Shown here piece by piece: positions 44,631 to 56,364 of a DNA stretch of 64,000 nucleotides; the first letter of the stretch is position 1, and each line of letters opens with the position of its first letter. The DNA is from Hortaea werneckii (lineage: Eukaryota; Ascomycota; Dothideomycetes; Mycosphaerellales; Teratosphaeriaceae). Location of the stretch: contig JBAOKB010000044.1 of assembly GCA_037044905.1 (NCBI GenBank), positions 1 through 64,000 on the forward strand, read 5' to 3'. Under the pieces are notes generated by a model. It saw nothing but the letters and a program-made list of their open reading frames with translations, searched no databases and had not been told where the DNA came from. The position numbers and the translations under genes were made by a program.

Positions 44631-45408
44631 GATTGTTGACTTAGCGGGAGGGATTACGGATCGCTATTGATGATTTTGATGATGGTTTTCGCTGGGTTTA
44701 GCGTGGTGCGGAAGGTTCAGGGTGCGGTAGGGTATTGATTTTGTAACGTTGTTCTCTTCCGCTGACAAGTGTATTTTCATAAGCCAAGAGAGATTGCTAG
44801 AATCAGAGGCTTGTAGACGTAGAGCCACAGCTGCACCTCCCACGTGCATTGGAGCCATTAAACATGACCGCAAACCCTGGGTACTTTTCTTGGCGCTACC
44901 GTCGACCTCGGGTCGAGAAAGAGACACCAATGCAGATTGCTACATACTTGCAAACAAGCGATTACCAATCAGCCGATCAGTGTCCAAAGACTGGCATCGT
45001 AAACGCATCAATCAAGACTTCAAACGCTGCAGAGGGTTGCTGTTATGCCGCCATGTCGCTATGCTCTGGCACGTGCCAGAAGTCGTGAAGCGCCAAGCAG
45101 ACGCCCCGTCCAGCTCGAGTCTTCATTACTGTGTATGACCACCAGGTGGCGATACCTTCATTTCCCGGACACTTCTCTACCTCATGGCGATGTATTTGGG
45201 TCGACATTATTTGGAGGAAACAGATGGCTTTAGCTTGCTTGCAGAATAACGTAGGAAATTTTTCATGAGTCTCCCTAGGCATGCGCTCTAGGGATACAGG
45301 TGATGGACAATGAGACCTTGCAAATATCTACAAGGGACTGAATGATGATCAACTTATACCGCACTCTTTGATCGACTGATGTCGACCTGACTGTCGATTG
45401 ACATTTTT
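44631..45408. other. Intergenic between convergent genes
   Basis: 3' flanks of the nitroreductase and AAA+ ATPase genes. Short frames overlap on both strands with no recognisable domain. Confidence 0.6.
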
Positions 45409-48207
45409 TCACTTGTATCGACCATCAGCTGCTCCGACTTTGGCGTAGTCATCCCGGTCGCCTCGGACTTTTGCCCGCTGGATCTCGTCTTCCCTCCGTA
45501 TGGATGTGACGTAGTCATGAAACTTCTCGCTCATCTTAAGTACTCTCCGGAAATGGTCCTCCTCGACGACCACAATTTGTGCAGATGAAGCTGTGGCTCC
45601 GTCTTCGCCAGAAGCACCGGCTGCTTCAGCGCTTTCAAACTCAGCGAGTGTGATCGCAGTCTGGAGTGCGTTCCGGATTTCTCTCCCATTCAGCTCAATC
45701 TTCTGGGCTTCGTCACTGTGCAACACGAATTTTCTCGCGCTTGGACCGACCAAGATCTTTCCAGCTCTTTCGCGCTCTAGCTTGCGGAAAAAGCCTTCCC
45801 AAATGTTACGCCGGAAATCAGGAGTCAGTCTCTCATAGCCGATCGCCATATGCACACGGGAGACGAAGGCGTCGTCAATTTGACCAGCCCTGTTTGTGGT
45901 CAGGAAAAGAAGACCACGGAAGTACTCCATACGACGTAAGAAGGCTGAGACGAGACCGTTCCTTGCTAGGTCACGGTTCTTGCGCTGTTCCAGAAAGATG
46001 TCCGCTTCGTCGACCAAGAGGACGGCATTCCAAGCTTCGGCGAGATCGAACCACTTCATCAGCTCCTGCTCAACGCGGGTCTCAGTTGTACCAATGTCAG
46101 CAACGCTGAGCGAGATCAGTGGTCGTCGAAGCCACTCCGATATACCCTCTGGGTTTCTGTTAGCATCTACCAAATGGAAGTCGAGCCATGCGAAAGTTTA
46201 CCAACGGTGTACGTCTTCCCAACTCCAGGAGGTCCTGGGGGCGATATTAGCCATAATTATCCTTGCGAGCACATTCGCTTCATACCGTGCAATAATATGA
46301 TTTGGCCTGCGCCTTTCCCTTCGATGAAATCAGCACCCCACGAATCGCCACTCTGATCTTGTTGCATTGACAGTGCTTTGATGATTTGAACCGCGGCAGG
46401 GTCTAATTGCAGGTTCTTGATGCTGTCTTCGGAGGGCTCTATCCGCTCCACATGTCCGAGAGAAACAATCACTATATCAGGATAGTCAGCTCCTTGCTCC
46501 CACTAGACATGTGGTACTTAGCTCACTCCACTTCTTTGTGCTCAGCGCAAACGCGGGTGCCTGGGGCCATATCAGAAACCTTTGGTGCTCAGTAATCTCG
46601 GTAGAGCTGGGTCTTTGTTTGATAAGCGGATCTGCTCCAAATTGAACGCTTAGGGGGTCTTGCTGCAAATCCTCCGGGTCCGAAGATGAAGAATACGATG
46701 AACGCGATGCCGGGCTGTTTGAGTTTTTCCTTGGATTTGAAGTTCCCCTTTCGTATTCTCGCGCTGAATCGTATCTGGTGTACAATTTCGCTGCCCTTTC
46801 GTCGATTGTATCTACACCGTACCGTTGATTGTTCCATCTGGTTTTCGTCACGGCTGGCGGCTGATCTCGGAGGTATACAATATCGTACTTCGCAAACTTG
46901 GCGTGCTGGTCTGAATAGAAGGGTGGAATACCAACCCTGATTGGAGAATTTCCGTGATCGATGACAATCTTGCCACGATACTGCAGCCTGTAAGAAACTT
47001 TCCAGACGCTTGCTTGGAAATATCACTTACTCTGCCGCCGTCTTGAATATCGGGTCCATCGTAAAAGCAATGCACATGTCCATTCTGATTTTTCTGAAGT
47101 CCTTCAAGATACATACCATTTCTGTGCAGTATCTGAGCTCGCCTTGCGCCGGCGTCAAGGGTATCCCAGACAGAGACAGGACATACCGGTAATGAAGTCA
47201 TATTCCGCATACCATTGTAGCGTTTTATGTATCTGCGCCTGGGTTTCCGCGACATGATGAGGCCGTCAGTAGTGTCGAGGCACCACATCCTTATTGACCA
47301 TTTCTCGACCTCTTTGGTGGGCTTGTAGCGATTTTTCGTTTTTCCCGAGACCGATTCGATCACACATACATGAGGAACGCCATCTGTGGCGATGTATACG
47401 TCTATTCCGGGCTGAAGAATGTACCACAATAAGTCGAAAGTGATAGCGTTTGCTTGAATGGCTGGCTGTATTTTGCTTTGGAGGTCCTCATATATTGGTT
47501 TCAAGAAGTCCCTTAGAGTCACCAAGTGGGAACGGACTAAGCCGTGGGCGGCTTGATTGAGGTGATCCAACTTCTCCTCAGAGACAACGTATTCGTCGAT
47601 CTTCGGGAAATGGTGGATGAGGACAGCGAACGGCTCTTCAATGGCTACTTCTTCGTTATCAAAGCTCGAAGGTGGGTGTTTAGGATAATATTCCACCATT
47701 GATTGAAGGGCGTTTCGTATCAGGGAGGAGCGTAGGATTATCGACTGGCCCATGTACAGGCAGCTGTGCACTTCCTCGCTCAAACTGTCAAGTGGGAGAA
47801 AGCGACCTTTTCCGCGGGCTCGGCCTCCATCGACTTGTTTTTGCGTATCGAATACATGAGTAGTGATCTCAATCACGTTTTGACTCGATGCAACTGAGAC
47901 TTTGTTCGTTTCATTCTGGTTCTGTAGTGTGCGCTCCTGTGTGATCGTCTCCAGGTCGAATGGAGTTGCTTGAGCGAAAACGCCGTCATGAAGAATCTCA
48001 CCTCTTTCGCCACCACGAAAGAGGCGTCGACATAAAACGAGCGTCCATACGACTGGAATAGAGCGCTGAGAGGATCTGTCAACTATAGACCGTTCATCCG
48101 ACTCAGTGGTCACTGACCAAATTTTCTGGAAGCTCGTCATATTCAGTATCTGAATGCTCAGGCTCATCGGTGTCACTGTCGGGCGGTTGGCTGCCAGAGG
48201 AAGACAT
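45409..48207 (-). CDS. AAA+ ATPase with DUF7025-like N-terminal region
   Basis: Predicted ATP-driven protein remodeller; function otherwise unknown. Proposed exons 48207-48118, 48065-47031, 46980-46527, 46471-46286, 46234-46202 (33 nt) and 46148-45409 give 845 residues. The long N-terminal part, with FDLLWYILQPGIDVYIATDG and CVIESVSGKTKNRY, resembles the DUF7025 region that precedes the ATPase in many mould proteins. Next comes a linker with LSTKKWMIVSLGHVERIEPS. Walker A is GPPGVGKT, Walker B AVLLVDEADIFLEQR, and the sensor segment is LLFLTTNRAGQIDDAFVSRV. The last 60 residues are charged, with KFHDYV. The first exon and its junction are uncertain: one acceptor gives an immediate stop, the one chosen keeps the frame. 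Everything from 48065 down is firm. Confidence 0.85.
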
Positions 48208-48829
48208 GTCCCCCTATCAACCTCCCTTTTAAATTACTCACAGATCGCTGAAACGACCATGAATTGGCGCAAGTTAGTGACAAATACATGCAGCAGCTTT
48301 GAAATTTCGTATTGTATTGTGCGATAGCAACTTGTGAAACACAACGCGCCTTATAGTTTCCAGACTTGAAGGTCTTAGACAGTCGAGGTGTGGAGGGGTA
48401 ATTATAGCACTAATGTGCTCAAAGGCCTGCAGGTAAGCAGCCACGCTGATAAAGATACTTCTCTCGGCAAATTAGAGAACAGATTGACCTTCAATTTGCA
48501 GTAATTGGTGCTAAATGAGACTTCGTAGCGACGCAAGTTTATTCGTGGCCAGATTGCAACCCACTCTACGATCGTCGTTGGCGAACAATCTCTGAGTCTC
48601 TCATTGCCAGGTCATCCGCCAAGCTCCCTTCAATAGAATATGGCCGCACGCATACAGAGCAGACAGCTGCAGCCAGATCATGCCGACCAAGCTCCATGGT
48701 TCCATTTGCGAGCTTACTTATCGCACGGCTAGGGGCATTTAAAAGTGCGATTTCAACTGATGGTCCACTTAAACGGTCTCGGGGAGTGCGAAAATTACCA
48801 AGGAGATCTCTTGCTTTAAGTGGAAACCA
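48208..48829. other. Intergenic, divergent promoters
   Basis: Between the AAA+ ATPase (minus) and the DUF7708 protein (plus). AT-rich around 48240-48530. No gene seen. Confidence 0.55.
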
Positions 48830-50778
48830 ATGCCACGGCAGGATCCAGCGGATGTTTGTGTATCTCAAGGTATCGTTCGCCGATTCTCTCAACACGAGAT
48901 GGAGGATATAACAAGCGATCACACGCTCTCAAGAGCCTTAGCCTCGAAAATAGAAGCGGATCAGCGACTGGAAGCGCGCGCAGATCAGCATCAACGGGAA
49001 TGGGCCTTGCTCTTCGCGGATGCTGACAGAATTTCGCAAATGTAGATATTAATGTCCTTCTCATGGCCGTGTCGCTGACCACTAGGCAGAACGGCGGTGC
49101 CGGAGGAGACACGCCTTCTCAAACACGGTTGTGATCTTGCTAAGGCTTGGGAAAAGTTCCAGCGGCAGCTACCAGAAGAACATCGACTGCCGTTGCGAGG
49201 CAAGCCTCCAAACTTATCCACGCTGTTCGAATCAATAGAAGTAGCTCAAAAGAGATGGCAAGCAGCGCGGGATGGAACAAAGTTCGGGCGAGTGAAGTCG
49301 ACATTCGCCAAGGTAGCAAGATCTATGGAGGACCACGGTCAGATTCTTGAAGTCATACCCAACAACGACAAGTATGTCTCCTTGATCACCGGCAGCATGG
49401 CATGTATTGTCAAGGTAGGCCACGACCCTGAACCAGCAAGTATCTGTAAATTGATGTCTAGCAGGCCACCATCAATCACGAAGATGTTGCCCTGGCGCTT
49501 ACGGATAGCCTGGAGCAACTATGTGAAGATATCATGCACTGGAAGAAGCAGGTCCTTGCCCATCCAGATCTCCCATCAATCCAGAAAGATGTCCAAGAGC
49601 TTTACGTGGTAGTCTTCCAGTATCTGACCGACGTATTTGCCACATGGAGCAGCTCCGGATGGAAGCGATTCTCTCTCAGCTTCGACAAAAACGCCATGAC
49701 CAAGCTTTTCAGCACAAGGCAGGCACAAATTGATCGGCTGTCCGAGCGAATCGATCGCGCAGCAAAGCTGCACGAGCAGAAGAGCATACAGACTATTCTG
49801 TCGTCAGTCGTGACGAAAGCCGAGCTCGACGATGCTCTCTTAAAGCTGGGTTGTCGTCTCCAGACGTACCTCGAGGGCCTTGATCTCAGAAGGCGTCCAC
49901 AGCGCAGCTCATACTCCGATTCGTCTCCGCCTTTGCTGCTGACGGCTTCAGAAGAACAGCAACTTGAAGATGAGCAGCCGGAAGTACATGCCTATCAGGT
50001 AGACAAGCAAGAGATCATCGATCAAATCCCGGATTTCGAAAGACTGTTGAAGTTGCCGATCAATGACGCCAAAACCCATAGTCATCGCGCCACGCATCTT
50101 GAGACGGATAGCCGAGTAGTACTGAAGCTTCACGAATGGCTAGACGGTGCCGTCGGCTCCAACCTCTGGATACAAGGTCCTGCTCATATGCCCTCGCCAT
50201 CGCAAAACACACTCACAGCGATAGCCTTGATGGTGGCACTGCAAAACCCTGGATGTCCAGTCCTCTCATTCTTCTGTGACTCCATCAGAACTGCGCAGCT
50301 GAATCCTCGCCAGATCTTGTCGGAGCTCGCTCATTGTTTCATCGTACAGCTGGTACCGCATCTGCCCAGCGTAATACGCAGTCACCGAGACCTCTCCCCC
50401 TCTCGCTTCTCCTCGACCTTTAGGCGGGACTGCCCGGTCGAAGACACGCTTGCATTTCTCATGGACATTGTCGACTCCATGGAATCACCGGTTTACTTCT
50501 TGATTGATGGCATGCAGGCGCTAGAGCAACGTGCAGATGCGGAACATACTCAGAATCTGTGTTGCATGATCGAGTACTTATGCGGCACCGATACCGAGCA
50601 CGGAGTAATGTCGCCTGCAAACAAGGTCTGCTTTACGAGCGATGGGTTCGTCGATGCTTTAGCATTGCAAGCACAACGCGGGCAACTGGAAAAGGTCTCT
50701 TTTGAACTAGAGAGCGATGACGTCCAAGCAGATGACGTAGCGAGTTTGCGCCCTTTCACTCTGTCAGGCGACAAATGA
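48830..50778 (+). CDS. DUF7708 protein with degenerate STAND-like NTPase core
   Basis: Three exons, 48830-49041, 49090-49414 and 49465-50778, give 616 residues; a start at 48899 (MEDITSDHTLSR) is equally possible. Residues about 85-270 fit DUF7708, the helical N-terminal region common in fungal NACHT/STAND proteins: LSTLFESIEVAQKRWQAARD, GRVKSTFAKVARSMEDHG, ILEVIPNNDKYVSLITGSMA, then VVVFQYLTDVFATW. A coiled segment follows. The part where a NACHT P-loop should be reads NLWIQGPAHMPSPSQNTLTA, keeping the WIxGP lead-in but lacking the GKS/T. A Walker-B-like strand survives as PVYFLIDGMQALEQ. The protein then stops, with no ankyrin, WD or TPR repeats. It looks like a decayed or regulatory member of the STAND family, whose complete members act in fungal self/non-self recognition. 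Confidence 0.78.
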
Positions 50779-51092
50779 TGAGTAGCACAGAGGGCAGAGT
50801 CAGCAAATGTCAAGCCAAGTACCAAATTCAAAGCCAACTGTGCATTTCACAGTATGAGGTGCGTGCAGAGCAGTATACAGCTTCAAGAAGCTGTGCTTAA
50901 ACCTCACGCTCGATGATGAGAAGAAGTGACAACGCCAGCCGGAAGAAGATGATATTAATCCGATCCGAAAAAGCTCGCCGTCTGGTATTCTATTTAGAAT
51001 ATACAGATATCCATATTAAGAAGGCATAGAGTCGAACCTCGTATTTAACTCCATTGACCCGGGTATCTACCATTGCCCATCGTTAAAGAACC

Positions 51093-51127
<35 letters not shown>

Positions 51128-51302
51128 CCAAACAAAAGAAAAACAAAGCAAAACACAAAAAATCCCCAACAGATGCCCGTACCCTAACACCACGCTGATC
51201 ACAAGAACCCCAAAATGGCCAAAAAAAAAAAAAAAAAAACACCCCGCACCAACAAGAAACCCACATAAGATACCAGACCCATTCAACCCTCCTATAACCC
51301 AC
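50779..51302. other. Intergenic between convergent genes, poly(A) tracts
   Basis: Convergent 3' flanks. A-rich runs lie at about 51092-51127 and 51221-51239. No coding sequence. Confidence 0.65.
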
Positions 51303-53687
51303 TCACCGATCCCCAAACACCAACATCCGAACCTCACAATCCTCCCCTCCACTCGCGACCGCCCAATCGCTCAACCAACAACACGTAATGGGGCCCGCAT
51401 GGCCCGTAAAAGTCCTCTCGCACTTGCCCGTCCGGGGATCCCAGACCTTCATCATGCGGTCCTCGGAGCCGCTGACGAGGCGTAAGTGGTCGGCGGCCAG
51501 GGCCCAGATGCCCTCGACGTGGCCGAAGAAGGTGCGGAGGCAGGAGGCGGCGCGCGGGGTGTGGGAGTTTGTTAAAGGGTCCGTGGGGAGTTGGATGAAG
51601 GAGTTGTTCGTTGCTTCCTCGCCTGGATTGACTTCTTTGTTGGGGATTGGGTCGGTGGAGGAGGGTTGCAGCGAGGGCGAGGAGTGCACGTTCCAGAGCC
51701 GGATGGTGGAGTCGAGGGCGCCGGTGAGCATGTAGCGGGGTGGGGCGGGCCGGTCGTCGTCGGTGGGCCAGAAGGGGATTTTGGCTGTGGGTGCCGGGAC
51801 GGGGGAGTCGCGTCGGAGGGACTCGGCGGCGGAGGAGACGCTGCTAGTGTCGTCGTTCTCGTCATCGCCTTTGGCGACGCCGGAAGCGACCTCCTCGTCT
51901 AATTCGAACTCGGCCGGCAGTGGGACGATCTGCTGGACTTGACCCACGTGCCCTTCGAAGACTTTGATGCATTCTCTGCTGTCCAGATCCCAGAGTCGGA
52001 CGGTTAGATCGTCCGAAGCTGAAAATAGGGTCCGCGAGGCTTCGTCGACTTTGACACAGTTCACCCAATCGGTGTGGCCGCGAAGGAGGAATGTTTGCTT
52101 GTTTTCGCTGTCCCAGACGCGAATAGTCTTGTCCATCGAGCCCGTAGCAACAAAGCGAGGCCCGTTAAAGTGTAGAGTGAGAATGCCCTCGCTATGCGCC
52201 TGGAAAGTTCTGAGACACTGCCCAGTTCTCCAGTTCCACAGTCGGAGTGTAGAATCCAGAGAGCCCGTCATGAGCTTGTTGTCGTCAAACTGCAAACATC
52301 TTATTCCACTCGTGTGGCCCGTCAACGTCCTCAAGGCCTCACCAGTGTGTATGTCCCATACTTTGACGGTCGAATCGTAAGACCCGGTGATGAGGACATT
52401 CTCGTCAAACTGCACACACATGACGCCGTTGCTGTGTCCCTTGAAGACCTTTGTCGAGCACCTCCCGTACTTCCAGGCCGTGCCCACTTTGAATCTGTCC
52501 TTGTACACATCCTTCCACGGCCGTCGCTTCGGTTCAAAGTATCCCACCTCGCTTTCACCGCTTCTAGGAGCCTCCTCGCCAGACGCAGGGACTGGACGCG
52601 AACACAATCTCTTGACTGATACTGGACTTGGCGGCCCAGATTCCAAGCCCCTTTTCACACCAGCCGAGCTACCCTCACCAGCGCCAGACTGTATTGCAGA
52701 CACCGGCAGCTCCTCAGGTACCGGTGTGATGGCCGGACTCCAAGAGTTTTCTCCTCTACCCATCGCGCGTAGTTGTATCTGTCTCTTCTCGCATCGTAGC
52801 CTTTTCCTCTCCAGCAAAGGCAATCCCCACCCACACTTGGTACACTTCCTGTCGATATGCTGCTCACACATCTTGTGCCAGACCACATCATCATCAGCCA
52901 AGCTCCTCCACCGTTGGCTCACCTGTGCGGCCTTGCAGAGCGAGGTCGTGTCAAGGTAGCACAAGATCTTGAAGCCGAGTTCGGGAGGCAGAGCGGATAA
53001 GAAGTCGATTTTGATCAGGTCGCGGACTGAAGCGGAGATGAAGGAGAGCTGCGGAAAGCAGCACTGAGTTAAAATGCCTTGGAGCATCAAGTTACGATGT
53101 TTTGCAGGTGCAGCGGAGAAGAGGGACCAGACATGGGAGATGGCTTGCTGGTCGGACTGGGAGAGCGAGGCCAGCTCGTTCTGCAGCTGCTCCATACTGG
53201 GCTCGTTGGCTTGGCGGCGACACTTCAAGTCCGGGCGATGACGGTAGCAGAACTTCGTGTTGGTCCGGTCTTGAGGCGGAGAAGGGTCGTGGTGGTAGAC
53301 GCTGTCGTCGGCCGGCTGTTGGTGGGATGTGTGTTGGTTATGCATAGGAGCATGGTGCCCGCCAACGGGATTGTATTGCATCGGGATATGTTCTGAAAGG
53401 AATGGCGCCACCGTCTTCTCTGCGTGCTTCGAGCTCGCGGGGATGGAGATGTTGTGCTCGCCGTCGCTAACGTCCTTTCGGTAGCGGTTTCTCAAGCGCT
53501 CGTGGTCATGGTCGTGCCGGCAAAGTTCTCCTTGGTCGTGCTCTTCCTCGTCATAGTCACGCAAGTCTACGCCTTCTTCGTCGTTTGGTGTTGGCTGCTG
53601 TTGCTGTCGCGTGGACCTTGATGGCTCCGCCTCTTCCGTGTGGTGCTTCGCCATGGCTGCCGTGCTCGCTTGCTCGACTGATGCCAT
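51303..53687 (-). CDS. sconB: F-box/WD40 protein, SconB/Met30-like sulfur regulator
   Basis: Substrate-recognition subunit of an SCF ubiquitin ligase. Fungal SconB/Met30 mediates sulfur-metabolite repression by controlling the bZIP activator of sulfur genes. One exon of 794 residues from 53687 (MASVEQASTAAMAKHH); an upstream in-frame Met at 53777 is less likely. The N-terminal 200 residues are Gln/Asp/His-rich. The F-box is near residue 227: SALPPELGFKILCYLDTTSL, then VSQRWRSLADDDVVW. WKDVYKDRFKVGTAWKYG precedes the propeller. WD repeats begin with GHSNGVMCVQFDENVLITGS and continue through GHTSGIRCLQFD, AHSEGILTLHF, GHTDWVNCVKVD, GHVGQVQQIV, GHVEGIWALAAD and GHAGPITCCWLSDW. An acidic Ser-rich insert lies between the fifth and sixth blades. 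Order and motifs match SconB. Confidence 0.92.
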   Translation of the reverse strand: MASVEQASTAAMAKHHTEEAEPSRSTRQQQQPTPNDEEGVDLRDYDEEEHDQGELCRHDHDHERLRNRYRKDVSDGEHNISIPASSKHAEKTVAPFLSEHIPMQYNPVGGHHAPMHNQHTSHQQPADDSVYHHDPSPPQDRTNTKFCYRHRPDLKCRRQANEPSMEQLQNELASLSQSDQQAISHVWSLFSAAPAKHRNLMLQGILTQCCFPQLSFISASVRDLIKIDFLSALPPELGFKILCYLDTTSLCKAAQVSQRWRSLADDDVVWHKMCEQHIDRKCTKCGWGLPLLERKRLRCEKRQIQLRAMGRGENSWSPAITPVPEELPVSAIQSGAGEGSSAGVKRGLESGPPSPVSVKRLCSRPVPASGEEAPRSGESEVGYFEPKRRPWKDVYKDRFKVGTAWKYGRCSTKVFKGHSNGVMCVQFDENVLITGSYDSTVKVWDIHTGEALRTLTGHTSGIRCLQFDDNKLMTGSLDSTLRLWNWRTGQCLRTFQAHSEGILTLHFNGPRFVATGSMDKTIRVWDSENKQTFLLRGHTDWVNCVKVDEASRTLFSASDDLTVRLWDLDSRECIKVFEGHVGQVQQIVPLPAEFELDEEVASGVAKGDDENDDTSSVSSAAESLRRDSPVPAPTAKIPFWPTDDDRPAPPRYMLTGALDSTIRLWNVHSSPSLQPSSTDPIPNKEVNPGEEATNNSFIQLPTDPLTNSHTPRAASCLRTFFGHVEGIWALAADHLRLVSGSEDRMMKVWDPRTGKCERTFTGHAGPITCCWLSDWAVASGGEDCEVRMLVFGDR

Positions 53688-54894
53688 GTTGGCGGGAAAC
53701 GTTTCAGACCAACATCCAGTAGCTACACGCCAGGCTTGAGCAAGCCTTGATTGCGTGCTCGTGGGTGGTAAGACCAAATGCTTCTTTCCGCGGGCCTTAT
53801 CAGGTAGCGAAGACCGGGGATGTCGGTGTTCGGGTGGGATGTCGTGCTTTTGCGGCGTCGTTGTAGAACACTGGCGCAGTGGTGTTATATTGTCGTGTGT
53901 GGCGTGAGTGTGGTGGGTGTGTGTAATCCGATCAATGTTCAGGCTCGGTTAGTCTCTTCCTCGTGGCTTCGCAAGATGTCGTGCTTCCAGCGCTGTTCTT
54001 CACCATCGAAGGATCGCCCGCGCCGGCGCTGAAGGTCGCCGATGGCGCAAAGCCGAGCCAATCACAACCGTCGGCTTAGTTCCTTTGTTTTCGCCACTGT
54101 CCACGTCCCTTAAACGTATATGGATGTTGATTTTTCAACGTCTTTGCGTCTCTCATGTAAGCGCTCCTAATTCTTGAACTTTTCTTGTCATCCTTTGTGC
54201 GTGGAGCCCAGAGCATTTGCATTTGGAATGACTACATAGTAGGTCTACGTCCACCACCTCACGTGGCATCAATCAGGGTGTCTGTACAGAGTTTCGGCCC
54301 CATACCCACTTGCAATGCGGCCCAGCGTCCCGCTCCCTCTATCGCCGACCTGCTGCACTCTACCAACCATATCGGTTGATATGTACTGTTCTGTCCCCAT
54401 CACAGACTCACAGCTCGGCGATCTATTGTACGGCCATTCTCAACAATGTTCTGTAACACCGTTCTCTCTATGTACCCGACACAACTATCTAAACAGCGTT
54501 CGATTCGAGCATGCCTTCATGAGCGGCATATTGACATAGTAATGGTAGAAACATCGTGAAGCATCGGATGTCAGCTCCGAGTGTCTCCCTAATCCTTGTC
54601 CCAGTTGCATGTCTATGTATTCTAAGCTTAGTTGAATCTATGGAGACTGTGGCATACGTCTCTAGCCATTGTAAGTTCCTCTACATTCATGTTTTGATGC
54701 CGCGATCATAGCCTGGGTTTCATGTATGGGGGTATCAGATGAGTCGGTCCCGAAGCGCGCAAGCTTGCTGCCGGTGCATTCGCCGACGTTCGCCCAGCGC
54801 AGTTCAAAGGCAAGCAACCACGCGATCGTCAAGCACAAACTTCATCCATCATAACTCAGGCGTCACGCCTGAATAGTGGCTCCGCGCAATAACG
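53688..54894. other. Intergenic, divergent promoters
   Basis: Between the SconB-like gene (minus) and the Atg17-like gene (plus). Short frames only; no element recognised. Confidence 0.6.
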
Positions 54895-56364
54895 ATGAGC
54901 TCCTCAGAAGAGTCCTCGGAGGCATCAGCTTCTCCGTCGCCTCCCGCATCACCAGAAGCGAGTAATCAACAACTTCTAGAGCCGCCGAGTCTTGAACGCC
55001 TAGTCTTGCATTTCATCCATGCCAAACGCTCTCTCTCCGCCTCCGCTCTCCTGTCACGCGCCAGCGACCTCGTCACTGGATCCCGTAGTCTACTGGAAGA
55101 GATAGCCGTCCTCAATGCGAGAAATGCATTTGCGCGCAGGGCAGTAGATGAGCAGGTTGAGACATTAGCTGCGATCAGAGATAGTGTAGGTGACGTGGGT
55201 GATTCAGCGACGGATGAGTTCCAAAATGTGGTGGACGGCGTCGATGAAGCGCATGGACGATTGGAAAGGACACTGGCGGGGTTGAAAGGGCGAGTGGTCG
55301 ACGCTGAACTGCAACGGACGGGGGACAACGAAGAGAATGAGACAGAGGAGCAGGGCGAGCCGACCGAGAAGACTTTGTACGATTTTATACAGGAGTCTAC
55401 TCATACCGATCTCGAAGCCTCAATACGAGGGCTGGTGGACGAGTTTGGCGTTGTCAAGAACATCTTCGATCGTGACCTTCGCCAATACGACAGCCACCTG
55501 CAAGACATATCCGATACGCTGCACCATGCTGACCTACACTCTACCAGTGGTCCTCAAGCTAAGCAGACTTTATACGATGATCCTACGCCCTCAATTCCCA
55601 AGCTCTTCCGAGCTATGGATGGGCACGCGGCGCAAATGGCCGAGCTCTTCTCAAGCCTGATCAAGCATTACGATCTGTGCGTCACCGCACTCAAACACAC
55701 TGAAGGTGGCGGCGAAGCAGCGAAACAAGCCGTACAGGCCGAACACCTGAGCGCCCAGAATCCCGCGGGAGGCGAAGAGTCCCTGTACAAGAAGACCGTC
55801 CCGGAGCCCATTGACGAAGAAGAGCGCAAACAGATGCTCCGCGTAGTCGAAGGCGACGCGACCGAAGTCGAAGACGTCCTCAACGAACTCCACGAGCTCA
55901 GCGAAGAGGTCGAATCCAGCTACGAGCAACTCCACCACTCCACCGCCCGCGCCCGCTCAACCCACACCTCTCTCCGCGTGGTCCTCGGCAAATTACACGA
56001 GATCCAGTCCGCGCTACCCAGCCACCTCGAAGCCTCCAAGACCTTCCGCGCATCATGGGACGAGATCCGTGTCTCGATAGCGTCGAAGACGAACGAACTC
56101 GCGTCCCTGGCGTCCTTCTACGACGATTTCAGCGCGGCGTACTCGAAGGTCCTCCGCGAGGTGGACAGGCGGAGTGCAGCGGATGCGCAGGCGAGGAAAC
56201 TCGCTGCGAAGGCTCAGAGGGAGCTCGACAGGCTCTACGAGGCTGATAAGGAGGCGCGGGAGGATTTCTTGGAGGATGTCGGGGGCAGTTTGCCGAGGGA
56301 TATTTGGCCCCGTGCGGGTGACGGGGGGTATAGGTGGGAAGTGAGACAGGTCATGAAACGTTGA
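54895..56364 (+). CDS. ATG17: Autophagy-related protein 17
   Basis: Scaffold of the Atg1 kinase complex that organises the pre-autophagosomal structure. Single exon, 489 residues, within the family's usual range. A short Ser/Pro-rich, acidic N-terminus leads to LERLVLHFIHAKRSLSASAL, the conserved beginning of the Atg17 domain. The rest is almost entirely helical and coiled-coil: LYDFIQESTHTDLEASIRGL near residue 160, MAELFSSLIKHYDLCVTALK near 255, the LHELSEEVESSYEQLHHS region near 340, and EDFLEDVGGSLPRDIWP near the C-terminus, the typical Atg17 ending. No membrane segment. The C-terminal third has strongly GC-rich codon use compared with the first part, probably just local composition. Confidence 0.9.
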   Translation: MSSSEESSEASASPSPPASPEASNQQLLEPPSLERLVLHFIHAKRSLSASALLSRASDLVTGSRSLLEEIAVLNARNAFARRAVDEQVETLAAIRDSVGDVGDSATDEFQNVVDGVDEAHGRLERTLAGLKGRVVDAELQRTGDNEENETEEQGEPTEKTLYDFIQESTHTDLEASIRGLVDEFGVVKNIFDRDLRQYDSHLQDISDTLHHADLHSTSGPQAKQTLYDDPTPSIPKLFRAMDGHAAQMAELFSSLIKHYDLCVTALKHTEGGGEAAKQAVQAEHLSAQNPAGGEESLYKKTVPEPIDEEERKQMLRVVEGDATEVEDVLNELHELSEEVESSYEQLHHSTARARSTHTSLRVVLGKLHEIQSALPSHLEASKTFRASWDEIRVSIASKTNELASLASFYDDFSAAYSKVLREVDRRSAADAQARKLAAKAQRELDRLYEADKEAREDFLEDVGGSLPRDIWPRAGDGGYRWEVRQVMKR

